Below are positions 1-6,904 of a stretch of DNA of 19,138 bases, one piece after another. The notes under the pieces are model-generated. The model was not told the DNA's origin and made no database searches. It saw only the letters and a program-made list of their open reading frames with translations. Every line of letters begins with the position of its first letter. Positions within the stretch are counted from its first letter, which is position 1. Source of the stretch: Lentimicrobiaceae bacterium (GTDB lineage: Bacteria; Bacteroidota; Bacteroidia; Bacteroidales; SKPS01); NCBI GenBank assembly GCA_007119395.1, contig SKPS01000287.1, positions 1-19,138 on the forward strand. Direction: 5' to 3'. The translations under genes and the position numbers were made by a program.

Positions 1-75
1 AAAGACCATTATATGGCTCTGTAATAGCTTTTTATATTTTACCAAAATTGTCGGTCCTCGACCATATCATCAGAA

Positions 76-145
76 AAAGCACACAATTTATTTCAGCACC
101 TCAAAAAAAGAAACTGCCTTGATAGATCTCGTAGAGGTGTGCTTT
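76..145 (-). terminator. Possible terminator after the helix-hairpin-helix gene
   Basis: AAAGCACAC (76-84) and GTGTGCTTT (137-145) are perfect reverse complements. Nested inside, CACCTC (97-102) and GAGGTG (134-139) form a second, competing pairing. Read on the minus strand, the outer stem lies just past the stop codon of the gene ending at 153 and is followed by a short run of T. The 52-base loop is long for an intrinsic terminator, so this is tentative. Nothing else is evident in bases 1-152. Confidence 0.3.
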
Positions 146-152
146 CAGCTCT

Positions 153-1058
153 TTAATATTCGAGGTACTGCCAAATGTGCGGGTTGATTTCTGTTCCGGG
201 TGGCAGATGGCGCCGAAGCTCCGCTTCTGATGTGATGGGGTATTGAGAGCGGATCTCGGTGATCAGGTATGCGAGGCGTTGATTGATATATGGGTGCTGC
301 CGGAGTTGATCAGCCGATAACGTGTTGATATTAATGGTGCGGAGTGGCGTGCTGTTGAGGGTGATCATGTGGAGGTTATTCTGCACCACCTCGTCTCTCA
401 CCCCAAACACTTCGGAGATCTGTTCGGGGTGATGAAAGCCACCGAGCGCATTCCTGTAGTTGACGATTCTTTCGGCGAGCACCACCCCTACCCCGCGAAG
501 TTGTCGCAGCTGTGCGGTGTCAGCCTGGTTGAGACAAACCATCCGGCGCTCTTGTTGTGTATGATGTCTTGTTTTTGTTGATGAAGAGGTGTATTGACCC
601 GGTCGCGTTACCTCCTCCTGTGGAACGATCTGCACCCAGGGAGCTACTTTGGCATAGAACCGATCTGAGATCACAAAGCTACGCTGCAGGTCCTCCTTTG
701 TTCTGAACCGACCTCCTCGCTGCACATAGGATGTGATTGCGGCAGCTTGCCGCTCCGACAGTCCCAGCAGTTGCCAGGTGGCGGCATCGATGGTGTTCGG
801 GTCAAAGAAAAACAGCGAATCAGTGCGGGTGGAAGGCCTTTGCTGCGATCTGCCTGCAACACCTTCTCTTTGCCATGAACCGGGCGCCAGCGTAGTATCG
901 GCAAGGATGTGCTCAATATGTAATGCGTGTTGACGGTTGGGCATCCGCTGTTGCAACACCATGCGAAGGCCGGTCGACAGCAGCAGCAACGTGAGCAGCA
1001 GCCATGCACCACGCCGTTCATTACGATTGAAAGCCAGCAAGTCTTTCCATTGCTCCAT
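153..1058 (-). CDS. Membrane-anchored helix-hairpin-helix protein (ComEA-like)
   Basis: The 301-residue protein has a short basic N-terminus, one membrane segment (about residues 18-35), a low-complexity linker, and three helix-hairpin-helix units at about 85-144, 174-234 and 241-301. The middle unit shows the clearest hairpin, LRGVGVVLAERIV. This is the layout of the ComEA/HhH family, in which the hairpins grip the DNA backbone without sequence preference. In Gram-negative bacteria ComEA-like proteins help pull DNA into the periplasm during transformation. Bacteroidetes carry long multi-HhH versions whose role is not settled, so uptake is an inference. The ATG at 1058 is kept because the preceding 65 bases hold a conserved upstream element. 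It is probably transcribed separately from the symporter gene upstream. Confidence 0.85.
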   Translation of the reverse strand: MEQWKDLLAFNRNERRGAWLLLTLLLLSTGLRMVLQQRMPNRQHALHIEHILADTTLAPGSWQREGVAGRSQQRPSTRTDSLFFFDPNTIDAATWQLLGLSERQAAAITSYVQRGGRFRTKEDLQRSFVISDRFYAKVAPWVQIVPQEEVTRPGQYTSSSTKTRHHTQQERRMVCLNQADTAQLRQLRGVGVVLAERIVNYRNALGGFHHPEQISEVFGVRDEVVQNNLHMITLNSTPLRTININTLSADQLRQHPYINQRLAYLITEIRSQYPITSEAELRRHLPPGTEINPHIWQYLEY

Positions 1059-1087
1059 TTGGTTCCCTCCGCTAAATCACCCAGACA

Positions 1088-1119
1088 CTAGTATATTTGC
1101 CGGGAGGAGGGAAAACGGA
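1088..1119 (-). promoter_or_regulatory. Conserved 32-bp upstream element, copy 1
   Basis: Read on the minus strand the element contains TCCGTTTTC, CTCCT, GGCAAATATA and TAG in that order and ends 29 bases before the ATG of the helix-hairpin-helix gene. A second copy at 4304-4335 matches it at 27 of 32 positions and sits before the DUF2851 gene, also on the minus strand. The shared position points to a promoter or operator; its class is unknown. It does not match the usual TTTG/TAnnTTTG layout on this strand. Confidence 0.5.
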
Positions 1120-1123
1120 TGTT

Positions 1124-2767
1124 TTACTTGAACTTTTTTATCTCACCTGATTTCACACGGGCAAAATAGGAGCGCAGATCTCGCCGCACCTCGGGTGCCA
1201 GCACGATCAGTCCGATGATATTGGGAAAAGCCATGGCAAATATCATCATATCTGAAAAGTCGATCACCGCGGTCATGGTGGAAGATGACCCAACGATTAT
1301 AAATGACAGGAAGATAAGTTGATAGGCGTATTTAGCATATTTTTTCGAGCCGAAGCATCTTTTGCAGAAGCCTCCGAAGATGTAATCGAATCCTTTGAGA
1401 CCGTAGTATGACCAGGAGATCATGGTAGAGAATGCGAACATCAGCACGGCGATAGTAAGCACGTATGGGAACCAGGAGATGGTGTGTTCAAAGGCTGAGG
1501 AGGTCATTTGCACACCGCCTGCTGTTGAGGCGTCACCGGTGAAGGCTTGGTGTTGACCTGTAATAATAATTACCAAGGCGGTCATGGTACAGATCACCAC
1601 AGTATCGATAAAGGGTTCGAGCAGCGAGACGAGCCCTTCGGTGATTGGTTCTTTTGTTTTCACGGCGGAGTGGGCGATGGCGGCGGATCCGATTCCGGCT
1701 TCATTGGAGAAGGCGGCTCTGCGGAACCCCATAATAAGTACACCGATCAGTCCACCTTTCAGCGCATCGGGGCTCACGGCACCGTACCATATTTCACTGA
1801 AAGCAGAGGGAACAGCGTGGTAGTTCACCATGATCACGATCAGTGCCACGCCAACATATACCAAAGCCATCAGAGGGACCAGCTTGTCGGTCACATTGGC
1901 GATGGAGCGAATACCTCCAATGATAACAATCCCGACCAGAATGGCGATCACGAGGCCAAACCAGAACCCGTTGCCTTCCAGTACAGGTACGAAGTTAGAC
2001 ACCTGCGAGAAAGCCTGGTTTGCCTGGAACATATTCCCCCCACCGAAGGAGCCACCAATCACACACACTGCAAACAGGGCAGCCAGCACTTTCCCGAAGC
2101 CTGCCATAAACTTCCCTTTATTGGCAAAGCCGCGGCTCAGGTAATACATCGGGCCACCTGACACCTCTCCATGGCGGTCGATCGAACGATACTTCACACC
2201 CAGGGTACACTCCACAAATTTCGATGACATACCGAAAAAGCCGGCAATGATCATCCACAGCGTAGCACCAGGCCCACCGATGGCGATGGCCACGGCTACA
2301 CCGGCTATGTTACCCAGTCCAACCGTACCCGATAAGGCTGTCGCCAGTGCCTGAAAGTGACTCACCTCCCCTTCATCATTCGGATCAGAATACTTCCCCC
2401 GAACCAGTGCCAAGGCATGGATAAACCCACGCACATTGACAAAACGCATAAAGAGAGTGCAGAAAATGGCACCAAAAATCAACCAAACAATAATGATCGG
2501 AATATGGTTCTCTGCAACCACCTCCCCCTGCTCGTTGCGCACTTCAGGATCATACAGATTCATCGCCTTCAGCGGATCGTAAAACAGAAAACCCTCCATC
2601 TTACCCACCACAGGCTCAAACCTGTCGTTGATACGATCACTGATGTTGCGCTCCCTAAGGGACCCTTCCGGGTCTGTTACACCACCTGATGACCCAAAAG
2701 TAGCTGCAGGAACAAGTAAAAACACTGACAATAAAAACGATAATAGAAAATGTACAGTTCGACTCAT
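1124..2767 (-). CDS. Sodium/alanine-type symporter, AGCS family
   Basis: An inner-membrane symporter of the alanine-or-glycine:cation symporter family, expected to import small neutral amino acids with Na+ (or H+). The family signature is plain at about residues 150-168 (GLGNIAGVAVAIAIGGPGA), and many hydrophobic helices follow. I chose the ATG at 2767 (547 residues). The frame is open to 2845, but that extension reads through an 18-base homopolymer as a row of phenylalanines, and the 2767 start has GGAGGA at a suitable distance. The N-terminus is odd for the family: a signal-peptide-like stretch (residues 1-25) is followed by about 60 polar residues before the first clear membrane helix at 90-110. 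That makes it longer than the usual 450-490 residues. Substrate cannot be read from sequence. Confidence 0.9.
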   Translation of the reverse strand: MSRTVHFLLSFLLSVFLLVPAATFGSSGGVTDPEGSLRERNISDRINDRFEPVVGKMEGFLFYDPLKAMNLYDPEVRNEQGEVVAENHIPIIIVWLIFGAIFCTLFMRFVNVRGFIHALALVRGKYSDPNDEGEVSHFQALATALSGTVGLGNIAGVAVAIAIGGPGATLWMIIAGFFGMSSKFVECTLGVKYRSIDRHGEVSGGPMYYLSRGFANKGKFMAGFGKVLAALFAVCVIGGSFGGGNMFQANQAFSQVSNFVPVLEGNGFWFGLVIAILVGIVIIGGIRSIANVTDKLVPLMALVYVGVALIVIMVNYHAVPSAFSEIWYGAVSPDALKGGLIGVLIMGFRRAAFSNEAGIGSAAIAHSAVKTKEPITEGLVSLLEPFIDTVVICTMTALVIIITGQHQAFTGDASTAGGVQMTSSAFEHTISWFPYVLTIAVLMFAFSTMISWSYYGLKGFDYIFGGFCKRCFGSKKYAKYAYQLIFLSFIIVGSSSTMTAVIDFSDMMIFAMAFPNIIGLIVLAPEVRRDLRSYFARVKSGEIKKFK

Positions 2768-2768
2768 G

Positions 2769-2778
2769 TGTCCTCCGT
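2769..2778 (-). promoter_or_regulatory. Shine-Dalgarno-like ribosome site of the symporter gene
   Basis: On the minus strand GGAGGACAC immediately precedes the ATG at 2767. Such a strong purine box is uncommon in Bacteroidetes, and it supports this start over the longer open frame. Confidence 0.5.
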
Positions 2779-2792
2779 GATTTTGAAAGAGC

Positions 2793-2810
2793 AAAAAAAA
2801 AAAAAAAAAA
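2793..2810. repeat. Homopolymer A18 (T18 on the minus strand)
   Basis: Eighteen consecutive A on the plus strand lie 25 bp upstream of the symporter start. Runs of this length slip during replication, so copy number may vary between cells or assemblies. The rest of the 209-bp gap (2768-2976) shows no clear promoter. Confidence 0.9.
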
Positions 2811-2952
2811 TGAGATATCAATGAATCTGCCGGGGATAACATCAACTATCCTCAAAAAAAATCACCCACTACCTATCGGCCCGGAACGATTTATGAACAA
2901 TGAGCAACGTCATCTTCCCATCAGAAATCTGTCTAACTCATTCTAATCCGCG

Positions 2953-2984
2953 GTGAATAAAAACGTTGTCGACAGCTTATTCAC
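2953..2984 (-). terminator. Dyad at the 3' end of the DUF2851 gene
   Basis: GTGAATAA (2953-2960) and TTATTCAC (2977-2984) are perfect reverse complements. The second arm includes the DUF2851 stop codon, and an 8-bp palindrome, TGTCGACA (2967-2974), sits in the loop. It could be a weak hairpin terminator, but no run of T follows on the minus strand. Confidence 0.3.
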
Positions 2985-4293
2985 ACAACAGTGTCTGTTG
3001 ATGATTGGCTGGCTGGCAACCTGTTTTCAGCACCTCCTGGCCGAAGCGACACTCAAGGCATCTGCGCACTCTGCAGTATTCGTTGTATAGTTCTGCGGCG
3101 CCTTGAGATTCGAGGGCAGAGCCCGGATGGATGTTGAGCTGCTTCCACTGGCGGATGATGCGGTTGTTTTCTGCCGGCATTTCTGCCAGCCTGTCGACCA
3201 GGTTGCTGATAAAGTCGTGTTGTTTGTAGATCTCTCCATACCGCAGTAGTGGAGGGATGATGCCATTGATCAGGATCCTGTCGGCTGTTTCGGTGCCAAT
3301 CTTTTGTGGCAGCCTTTTACCGGTTCTGCCAAAGTGAAAATGTTCTTGCCAGTAAGAGGTGATTTCAAGTTGGGGAAGCTGTTGGTGCCAGTTGTTGAGT
3401 TCCTGTTCATCGAGCAGATTGACATGGATAAAGCGTTGCAATACGCAGGCGAGTTGAGCGATACGTATGGGCGGGAAGTTAGCGGGTCGTGTTCTCAGGA
3501 AGCGCCACAGGTGGGGTGGAATGGGGTCCATGGCATGTTGGTACCTGATGTGTGACCAGGCATCGGCCAAAGCGTTCACATAGGCGTTTTCTGTTTCTTG
3601 GGCGTGCAGTTCCAGCAGCCCTGACTGTCCAAAGAGCAGCGCCTCCAACATCAGCGGGTCGTTGGAGTATTTGTGTACAAGTCGATAGGGTGTTTTCAGT
3701 GCAAGCATTTCAAACACATCATCATTTACTTTGTTACCAAAGCTGCGGCACATTGACACGTAGCACATTTGTTGCCAGTCGGATGAGAGGCGATCCATCA
3801 GGTATCCCAGGTCACGGCTTTTGCGCATCATCCGTTGCACGCCCAATCCGATGAGCCATTGCGAAGGCATGGTTAGGTTTGTCATACGAAGCAGTGCAGC
3901 ACAGGCAATATCACCCGGGTCGGCCATCCACTGCAGGTATCGGGTGTAGAGGTTTGGATCCAGGTAACCTTCAAGCGCCAGAACCGGCAGGGTGCCGCCA
4001 TCCGGAAAGGTCACCTCCCGATCATGATGAAACACCACATGCAATACCACCGTGTCGTATGCACGGTCATCGTGATGGCGGTGAAGGTACCAGTCTGACG
4101 ACTTCACATGGATCTCCACATGCCCAACCCACAAAGTGCCATCAATTCGGATACGGGCATTCAGGAAATCGGGACCGCCATTGCGGTTCAGCATACCGGG
4201 CGAATCAACACTAAACACCCGACCACATGACAAAACAGCTTGTGTAGCATACATCCGGTACAGCCACACATACGACAGAAAGGCTTCGTTCAT
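2977..4293 (-). CDS. DUF2851 family protein
   Basis: The 438-residue protein matches the DUF2851 family, common in Bacteroidetes and without an established function. Recognisable blocks are NGGPDF (38-43), WVGHVEIHVKSSDW (55-68), HRHH (71-74) and LHVV (84-87). The conserved acidic and histidine residues there could bind metal, as in nuclease-like folds, but that is inference. Near the C-terminus C407, C412 and C415 form a CxxxxCxxC cluster, a possible second metal site. There is no signal peptide, so it should be cytoplasmic. It stands alone: the upstream neighbour is divergent and the downstream gene is 209 bp away. It shares its upstream element with the helix-hairpin-helix gene. Confidence 0.85.
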   Translation of the reverse strand: MNEAFLSYVWLYRMYATQAVLSCGRVFSVDSPGMLNRNGGPDFLNARIRIDGTLWVGHVEIHVKSSDWYLHRHHDDRAYDTVVLHVVFHHDREVTFPDGGTLPVLALEGYLDPNLYTRYLQWMADPGDIACAALLRMTNLTMPSQWLIGLGVQRMMRKSRDLGYLMDRLSSDWQQMCYVSMCRSFGNKVNDDVFEMLALKTPYRLVHKYSNDPLMLEALLFGQSGLLELHAQETENAYVNALADAWSHIRYQHAMDPIPPHLWRFLRTRPANFPPIRIAQLACVLQRFIHVNLLDEQELNNWHQQLPQLEITSYWQEHFHFGRTGKRLPQKIGTETADRILINGIIPPLLRYGEIYKQHDFISNLVDRLAEMPAENNRIIRQWKQLNIHPGSALESQGAAELYNEYCRVRRCLECRFGQEVLKTGCQPANHQQTLLCE

Positions 4294-4303
4294 CTTCTCT
4301 TTT

Positions 4304-4335
4304 CTACTATATCTGCCTGAAGGAGAGAAAACGGA
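4304..4335 (-). promoter_or_regulatory. Conserved 32-bp upstream element, copy 2
   Basis: On the minus strand it carries TCCGTTTTC, CTCCT, GGCAGATATA and TAG in the same order and spacing as the copy at 1088-1119, with 5 differences in 32 positions. It ends 10 bases before the DUF2851 ATG. If it is a promoter, the DUF2851 leader would be very short. Confidence 0.5.
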
Positions 4336-4357
4336 AAAAAAATGTCAGTTTTTTTTC
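4334..4357. other. A8/T8 inverted repeat in a divergent promoter region
   Basis: GAAAAAAAA (4334-4342) and TTTTTTTTC (4349-4357) are perfect reverse complements around the loop TGTCAG. It lies between two divergent genes, so termination is unlikely to be its main use. Phased A-tracts can bend DNA or act as an upstream promoter element for the -7 box at 4389. Confidence 0.4.
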
Positions 4358-4388
4358 AACAATGGGTCGATTCGTGTTAAAATTAGCC

Positions 4389-4396
4389 TATCTTTG
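4389..4396 (+). promoter_or_regulatory. Promoter -7 box for the coiled-coil/zapA genes
   Basis: TATCTTTG is a perfect match to the Bacteroidetes -7 consensus TAnnTTTG and lies 28 bases before the ATG at 4425. No good -33 TTTG is seen at the usual distance. Transcription should start near 4402. Confidence 0.6.
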
Positions 4397-4424
4397 TCGA
4401 AGAGATACCTGAACAACCGGTGGT

Positions 4425-4730
4425 ATGGAATCATCGATTCAAAAGCTTGACAGACTGAAAGAAGTGACCGGCGCTCTGGTTGAACGGTATCGGAAACTAC
4501 AACGCGAATACGAACAGTTGCAGCAAGAATACTTTGAACTCGTTGAAACAATCAACAAACAAAAAGAGCAAATTGAAATATTAGAAAGCAAAAACAAAAC
4601 AAATCATATAAGTCAAACGTTGTTAAATAGACAGGCAAATCAAACAAAAACGAAGCAAATCATAAACGAGATGATGCGGGAGGTTGATGAGTGTCTGTTG
4701 TTATTGAACCAGTCGTCTGACCCTGAGTAG
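4425..4730 (+). CDS. Small coiled-coil protein before zapA
   Basis: A 101-residue protein that is almost entirely helical: heptad-rich, Gln/Glu/Lys-heavy sequence from about residue 5 to 60, a polar linker, and a C-terminal helix ending in the pattern VDECLLLLN. It has no signal peptide or membrane segment. I recognise it only as the kind of small conserved protein that precedes zapA in Bacteroidales. Five bases separate its stop from the zapA ATG, so the two are surely cotranscribed. A coiled coil paired with ZapA recalls ZapB of gammaproteobacteria, which bundles ZapA at the Z-ring. That parallel is inferred from size and context, not from sequence similarity. Confidence 0.8.
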   Translation: MESSIQKLDRLKEVTGALVERYRKLQREYEQLQQEYFELVETINKQKEQIEILESKNKTNHISQTLLNRQANQTKTKQIINEMMREVDECLLLLNQSSDPE

Positions 4731-4735
4731 AACCA

Positions 4736-5038
4736 ATGGAATCAAGAACCGTTACAATCAACATAGCCGGAAGGCCATACAGTTTAAAAACGAATGCAAG
4801 TGAGGGGGGTATCATAGAGGAGGCAGCCGGCCGCATTGCGGCCTCACTGGATTCGTACTCAGTGCGCTACACCATACGCGACACACAAGATCTGATGGCA
4901 ATGGTATTGTTGCAACATACGGTGGATATGCTGAGAAAGGATGAAGAGATTGGATTGGTTTCAGAAGGGATAGAGGGGCAGACAAGCATTTTACATGCCA
5001 TATTACTGGCTGATAGCGACAGGCAAAGCGTTCTTTGA
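4736..5038 (+). CDS. zapA: Cell division protein ZapA
   Basis: A 100-residue cytoplasmic protein matching ZapA, which binds FtsZ and cross-links its filaments at midcell. The N-terminal part (residues 4-45, with NIAGRPYSLKT) is the small globular head. The segment DTQDLMAMVLLQHTVDMLRKDEE (split about residues 48-70) is the start of the dimerising helix, and the length is typical for the family. It follows the coiled-coil gene by 5 bp. The 6S RNA begins only a few bases past its stop codon, so the 6S promoter, if separate, must lie inside this gene. Confidence 0.85.
   Translation: MESRTVTINIAGRPYSLKTNASEGGIIEEAAGRIAASLDSYSVRYTIRDTQDLMAMVLLQHTVDMLRKDEEIGLVSEGIEGQTSILHAILLADSDRQSVL
5029..5036 (+). 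promoter_or_regulatory. Candidate -7 box for 6S RNA
   Basis: GTTCTTTG keeps the TTTG half of the Bacteroidetes -7 box but lacks the leading TA. It overlaps the end of zapA and is placed to start transcription near 5043-5047, just before the 6S closing stem. No clear -33 element was found, so this is tentative. Processing from the zapA transcript is the alternative. Confidence 0.3.
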
Positions 5039-5046
5039 AAAAATAT

Positions 5047-5247
5047 ACCCGCGGTAGCTCAAAACAGTTTATAAACTCAACAGTATAAAAATTAGGGGCA
5101 GGCTCTCGTTCTGCAATGAAAGGCCTCAACCATGCTTGCATGGTTTCGTGATTTCACGGACAGTGGACTTCAAAGCGAACAGGCACCTCTAAGATGTTAA
5201 TTTGGGGTTTATCAAGACTCCTCTGGGTTATCCGCGGGTTTTTTTTT
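5047..5247 (+). ncRNA. ssrS: 6S RNA
   Basis: About 200 nt of non-coding sequence folds as 6S RNA should. A closing stem pairs ACCCGCGG (5047-5054) with CCGCGGGT (5232-5239), and the 3' arm runs into nine T (5239-5247), an intrinsic terminator. Further in, TTAGGGG (5092-5098) pairs with CCTCTAA beginning near 5188 (one G-U), leaving loose strands between the two helices. At the tip, AACCATG/CATGGTT (5128-5134/5139-5145) and CGTG/CACG (5147-5150/5155-5158) form hairpins. 6S RNA mimics an open promoter, binds sigma-70-type RNA polymerase in slow growth, and releases it by templating a short product RNA. Linkage to zapA is known from proteobacteria, where ssrS follows zapA. A covariance-model search would settle it. 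Confidence 0.8.
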
Positions 5248-5273
5248 ATCTCCTGCTCCATCAGTAAACACTG

Positions 5274-5279
5274 AGGAGG
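5274..5279 (+). promoter_or_regulatory. Strong Shine-Dalgarno site of rny
   Basis: AGGAGG sits five bases before the ATG at 5285 and fixes that start. Most Bacteroidetes genes, including most here, lack such a site. Confidence 0.65.
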
Positions 5280-5284
5280 AAGCT

Positions 5285-6826
5285 ATGGATATACTATTTA
5301 TTATTATTGCAGCGGTCATAGGTATTGCTGCCGGGGTTGTTTCAACCACTACTGTATTGCGCCGTGCTGTTTTGAAGAAGAGCAGGCAAATCATGAAAGA
5401 CGCTCGCAATGAAGCGGAAATGCTGAAGAAGGATCGTATTCTTCAGGCCAAGGAGAAGTTTCTTCAGATGAAATCGGATCATGACAAGAAAGTTCATGAG
5501 CGGAACATGGCGCTTCAGCAGCAGGAGTCGAAGTTAAAGCAGCGGGAGAACACCTTGAACCAGAAGATGGAGGATCATGCCAAGCGGCAGAAAGAGGTGG
5601 CTGTGATACGTGAGAACCTGAAAAACCAGTTAGAGGTACTTGAGAAGCGTCAGGCTGACTTAGAGAAGGCGCATAAGCAGCAGGTTGTACAGTTGGAAAC
5701 CATTTCGGGTTTATCGGCACAGGAGGCGAAGGATCAGTTGATCGAGGCCTTGAAAGGTGAGGCGCAGTCGGAGGCTTCGATGCAGGTCAAAGACATCATG
5801 GAGGAGGCTCGTCTGACGGCCAACCGTGAGGCAAAGAAAGTTGTGATTGAGACCATACAGCGCACTGCCACGGAGCATGCCATTGAGAATTCAGTCTCTG
5901 TTTTCAACATTGAGAATGACGAGATCAAAGGTCGGGTGATTGGTCGTGAGGGGCGCAATATCAGGGCGCTGGAAGCGGCCACCGGCATTGAGATCATCGT
6001 AGATGACACCCCGGAGGCCATCATTTTATCGGGTTTTGATCCTGTGCGTCGTGAGATTGCCAGGCTCTCATTGCACAAGTTGGTATCTGACGGGCGTATT
6101 CACCCTGCACGTATTGAAGAGGTTGTCACCAAGACACGCAAGCAGGTTGAGCAGGAGATTGCCGAAGCGGGCAAGCGTGCCTGTATCGATCTGGGCATCC
6201 ACAACATGCACCATGAGTTGATCAGGATGGTGGGGCGTATGCGGTACCGTTCTTCATACGGGCAGAATCTGTTACAGCACTCCAAGGAGGTGGCGCGTTT
6301 GTGTGCTACCATGGCATCGGAGCTTGGGTTAAACCCAAAGCTGGCGAAGCGTGCCGGCTTGTTACACGATATAGGCAAGGTTCCCGACAACGAGCCGGAG
6401 TTGCCACATGCATTGCATGGTATGAAGTTGGCCGAGAAATTCAAGGAGCATCCGGAGGTGTGTAACGCCATCGGTTCTCACCACGAAGAGGTGGAGATGA
6501 CCACACTGCTGGCACCCATTGTACAGGTGTGTGACGCCATTTCAGGTGCCCGTCCGGGCGCACGCCGCGAAGTGGTGGAAGCCTACATCAACAGGCTGAA
6601 GCAACTCGAAGAGATCGCTATGAAGTATCCCGGTGTAATCAAGACCTACGCCATCCAGGCGGGTCGCGAGCTCAGGGTTATCGTAGGTGCCGAGAAGGTC
6701 ACAGATGAAGAGGCCGCCAATATCTCCATGGATTTATCAAAGAAGATTCAGGAGGAGATGACCTATCCAGGTCAGATCAAGATCACGGTGATCAGGGAAA
6801 CGAGGGCAGTTGCTTTTGCCAAGTAA
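5285..6826 (+). CDS. rny: Ribonuclease Y
   Basis: A 513-residue endoribonuclease anchored in the inner membrane that begins mRNA decay and processing. Domain order is the full RNase Y set: a membrane helix (about residues 3-22), a long charged coiled coil (about 30-190), a KH RNA-binding domain around 205-270 with GRVIGREGRNIRALE, an HD phosphohydrolase domain with the metal-binding pair H361-D362 in LLHDIGK, and the C-terminal domain. Length is normal (about 510-520). The gene follows the 6S RNA terminator by 37 bp and has its own strong ribosome site; no -7 box is clear in that short gap, so readthrough of the 6S terminator or processing may supply its mRNA. It ends at a strong hairpin. Confidence 0.95.
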   Translation: MDILFIIIAAVIGIAAGVVSTTTVLRRAVLKKSRQIMKDARNEAEMLKKDRILQAKEKFLQMKSDHDKKVHERNMALQQQESKLKQRENTLNQKMEDHAKRQKEVAVIRENLKNQLEVLEKRQADLEKAHKQQVVQLETISGLSAQEAKDQLIEALKGEAQSEASMQVKDIMEEARLTANREAKKVVIETIQRTATEHAIENSVSVFNIENDEIKGRVIGREGRNIRALEAATGIEIIVDDTPEAIILSGFDPVRREIARLSLHKLVSDGRIHPARIEEVVTKTRKQVEQEIAEAGKRACIDLGIHNMHHELIRMVGRMRYRSSYGQNLLQHSKEVARLCATMASELGLNPKLAKRAGLLHDIGKVPDNEPELPHALHGMKLAEKFKEHPEVCNAIGSHHEEVEMTTLLAPIVQVCDAISGARPGARREVVEAYINRLKQLEEIAMKYPGVIKTYAIQAGRELRVIVGAEKVTDEEAANISMDLSKKIQEEMTYPGQIKITVIRETRAVAFAK

Positions 6827-6863
6827 GCCGCATTCACTATAATTAAGAGATACACTTCCGCAG

Positions 6864-6904
6864 GAAACACCCGTCAGAGATAGCTTTCGGGTGTTTCTGT
6901 TTGT
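6864..6904 (+). terminator. Intrinsic terminator of rny
   Basis: GAAACACCCG (6864-6873) and CGGGTGTTTC (6888-6897) form a perfect 10-bp stem with a 14-base loop, followed on the plus strand by TGTTTGTT. It lies 37 bp past the rny stop. On the opposite strand the loop contains the hydF stop codon and one arm encodes its last residues; no T run follows on that side. Confidence 0.75.

Noticed and set aside
1092..1099. TATATTTG on the plus strand as a promoter box
   Set aside because: It matches TAnnTTTG, but no plus-strand gene follows; downstream is the 3' end of the symporter on the other strand. It is part of the conserved 32-bp element.
1547..2161. 204-codon open frame on the plus strand inside the symporter gene
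   Set aside because: It is antisense to a clear AGCS transporter, has biased His/Gly composition and resembles no family.
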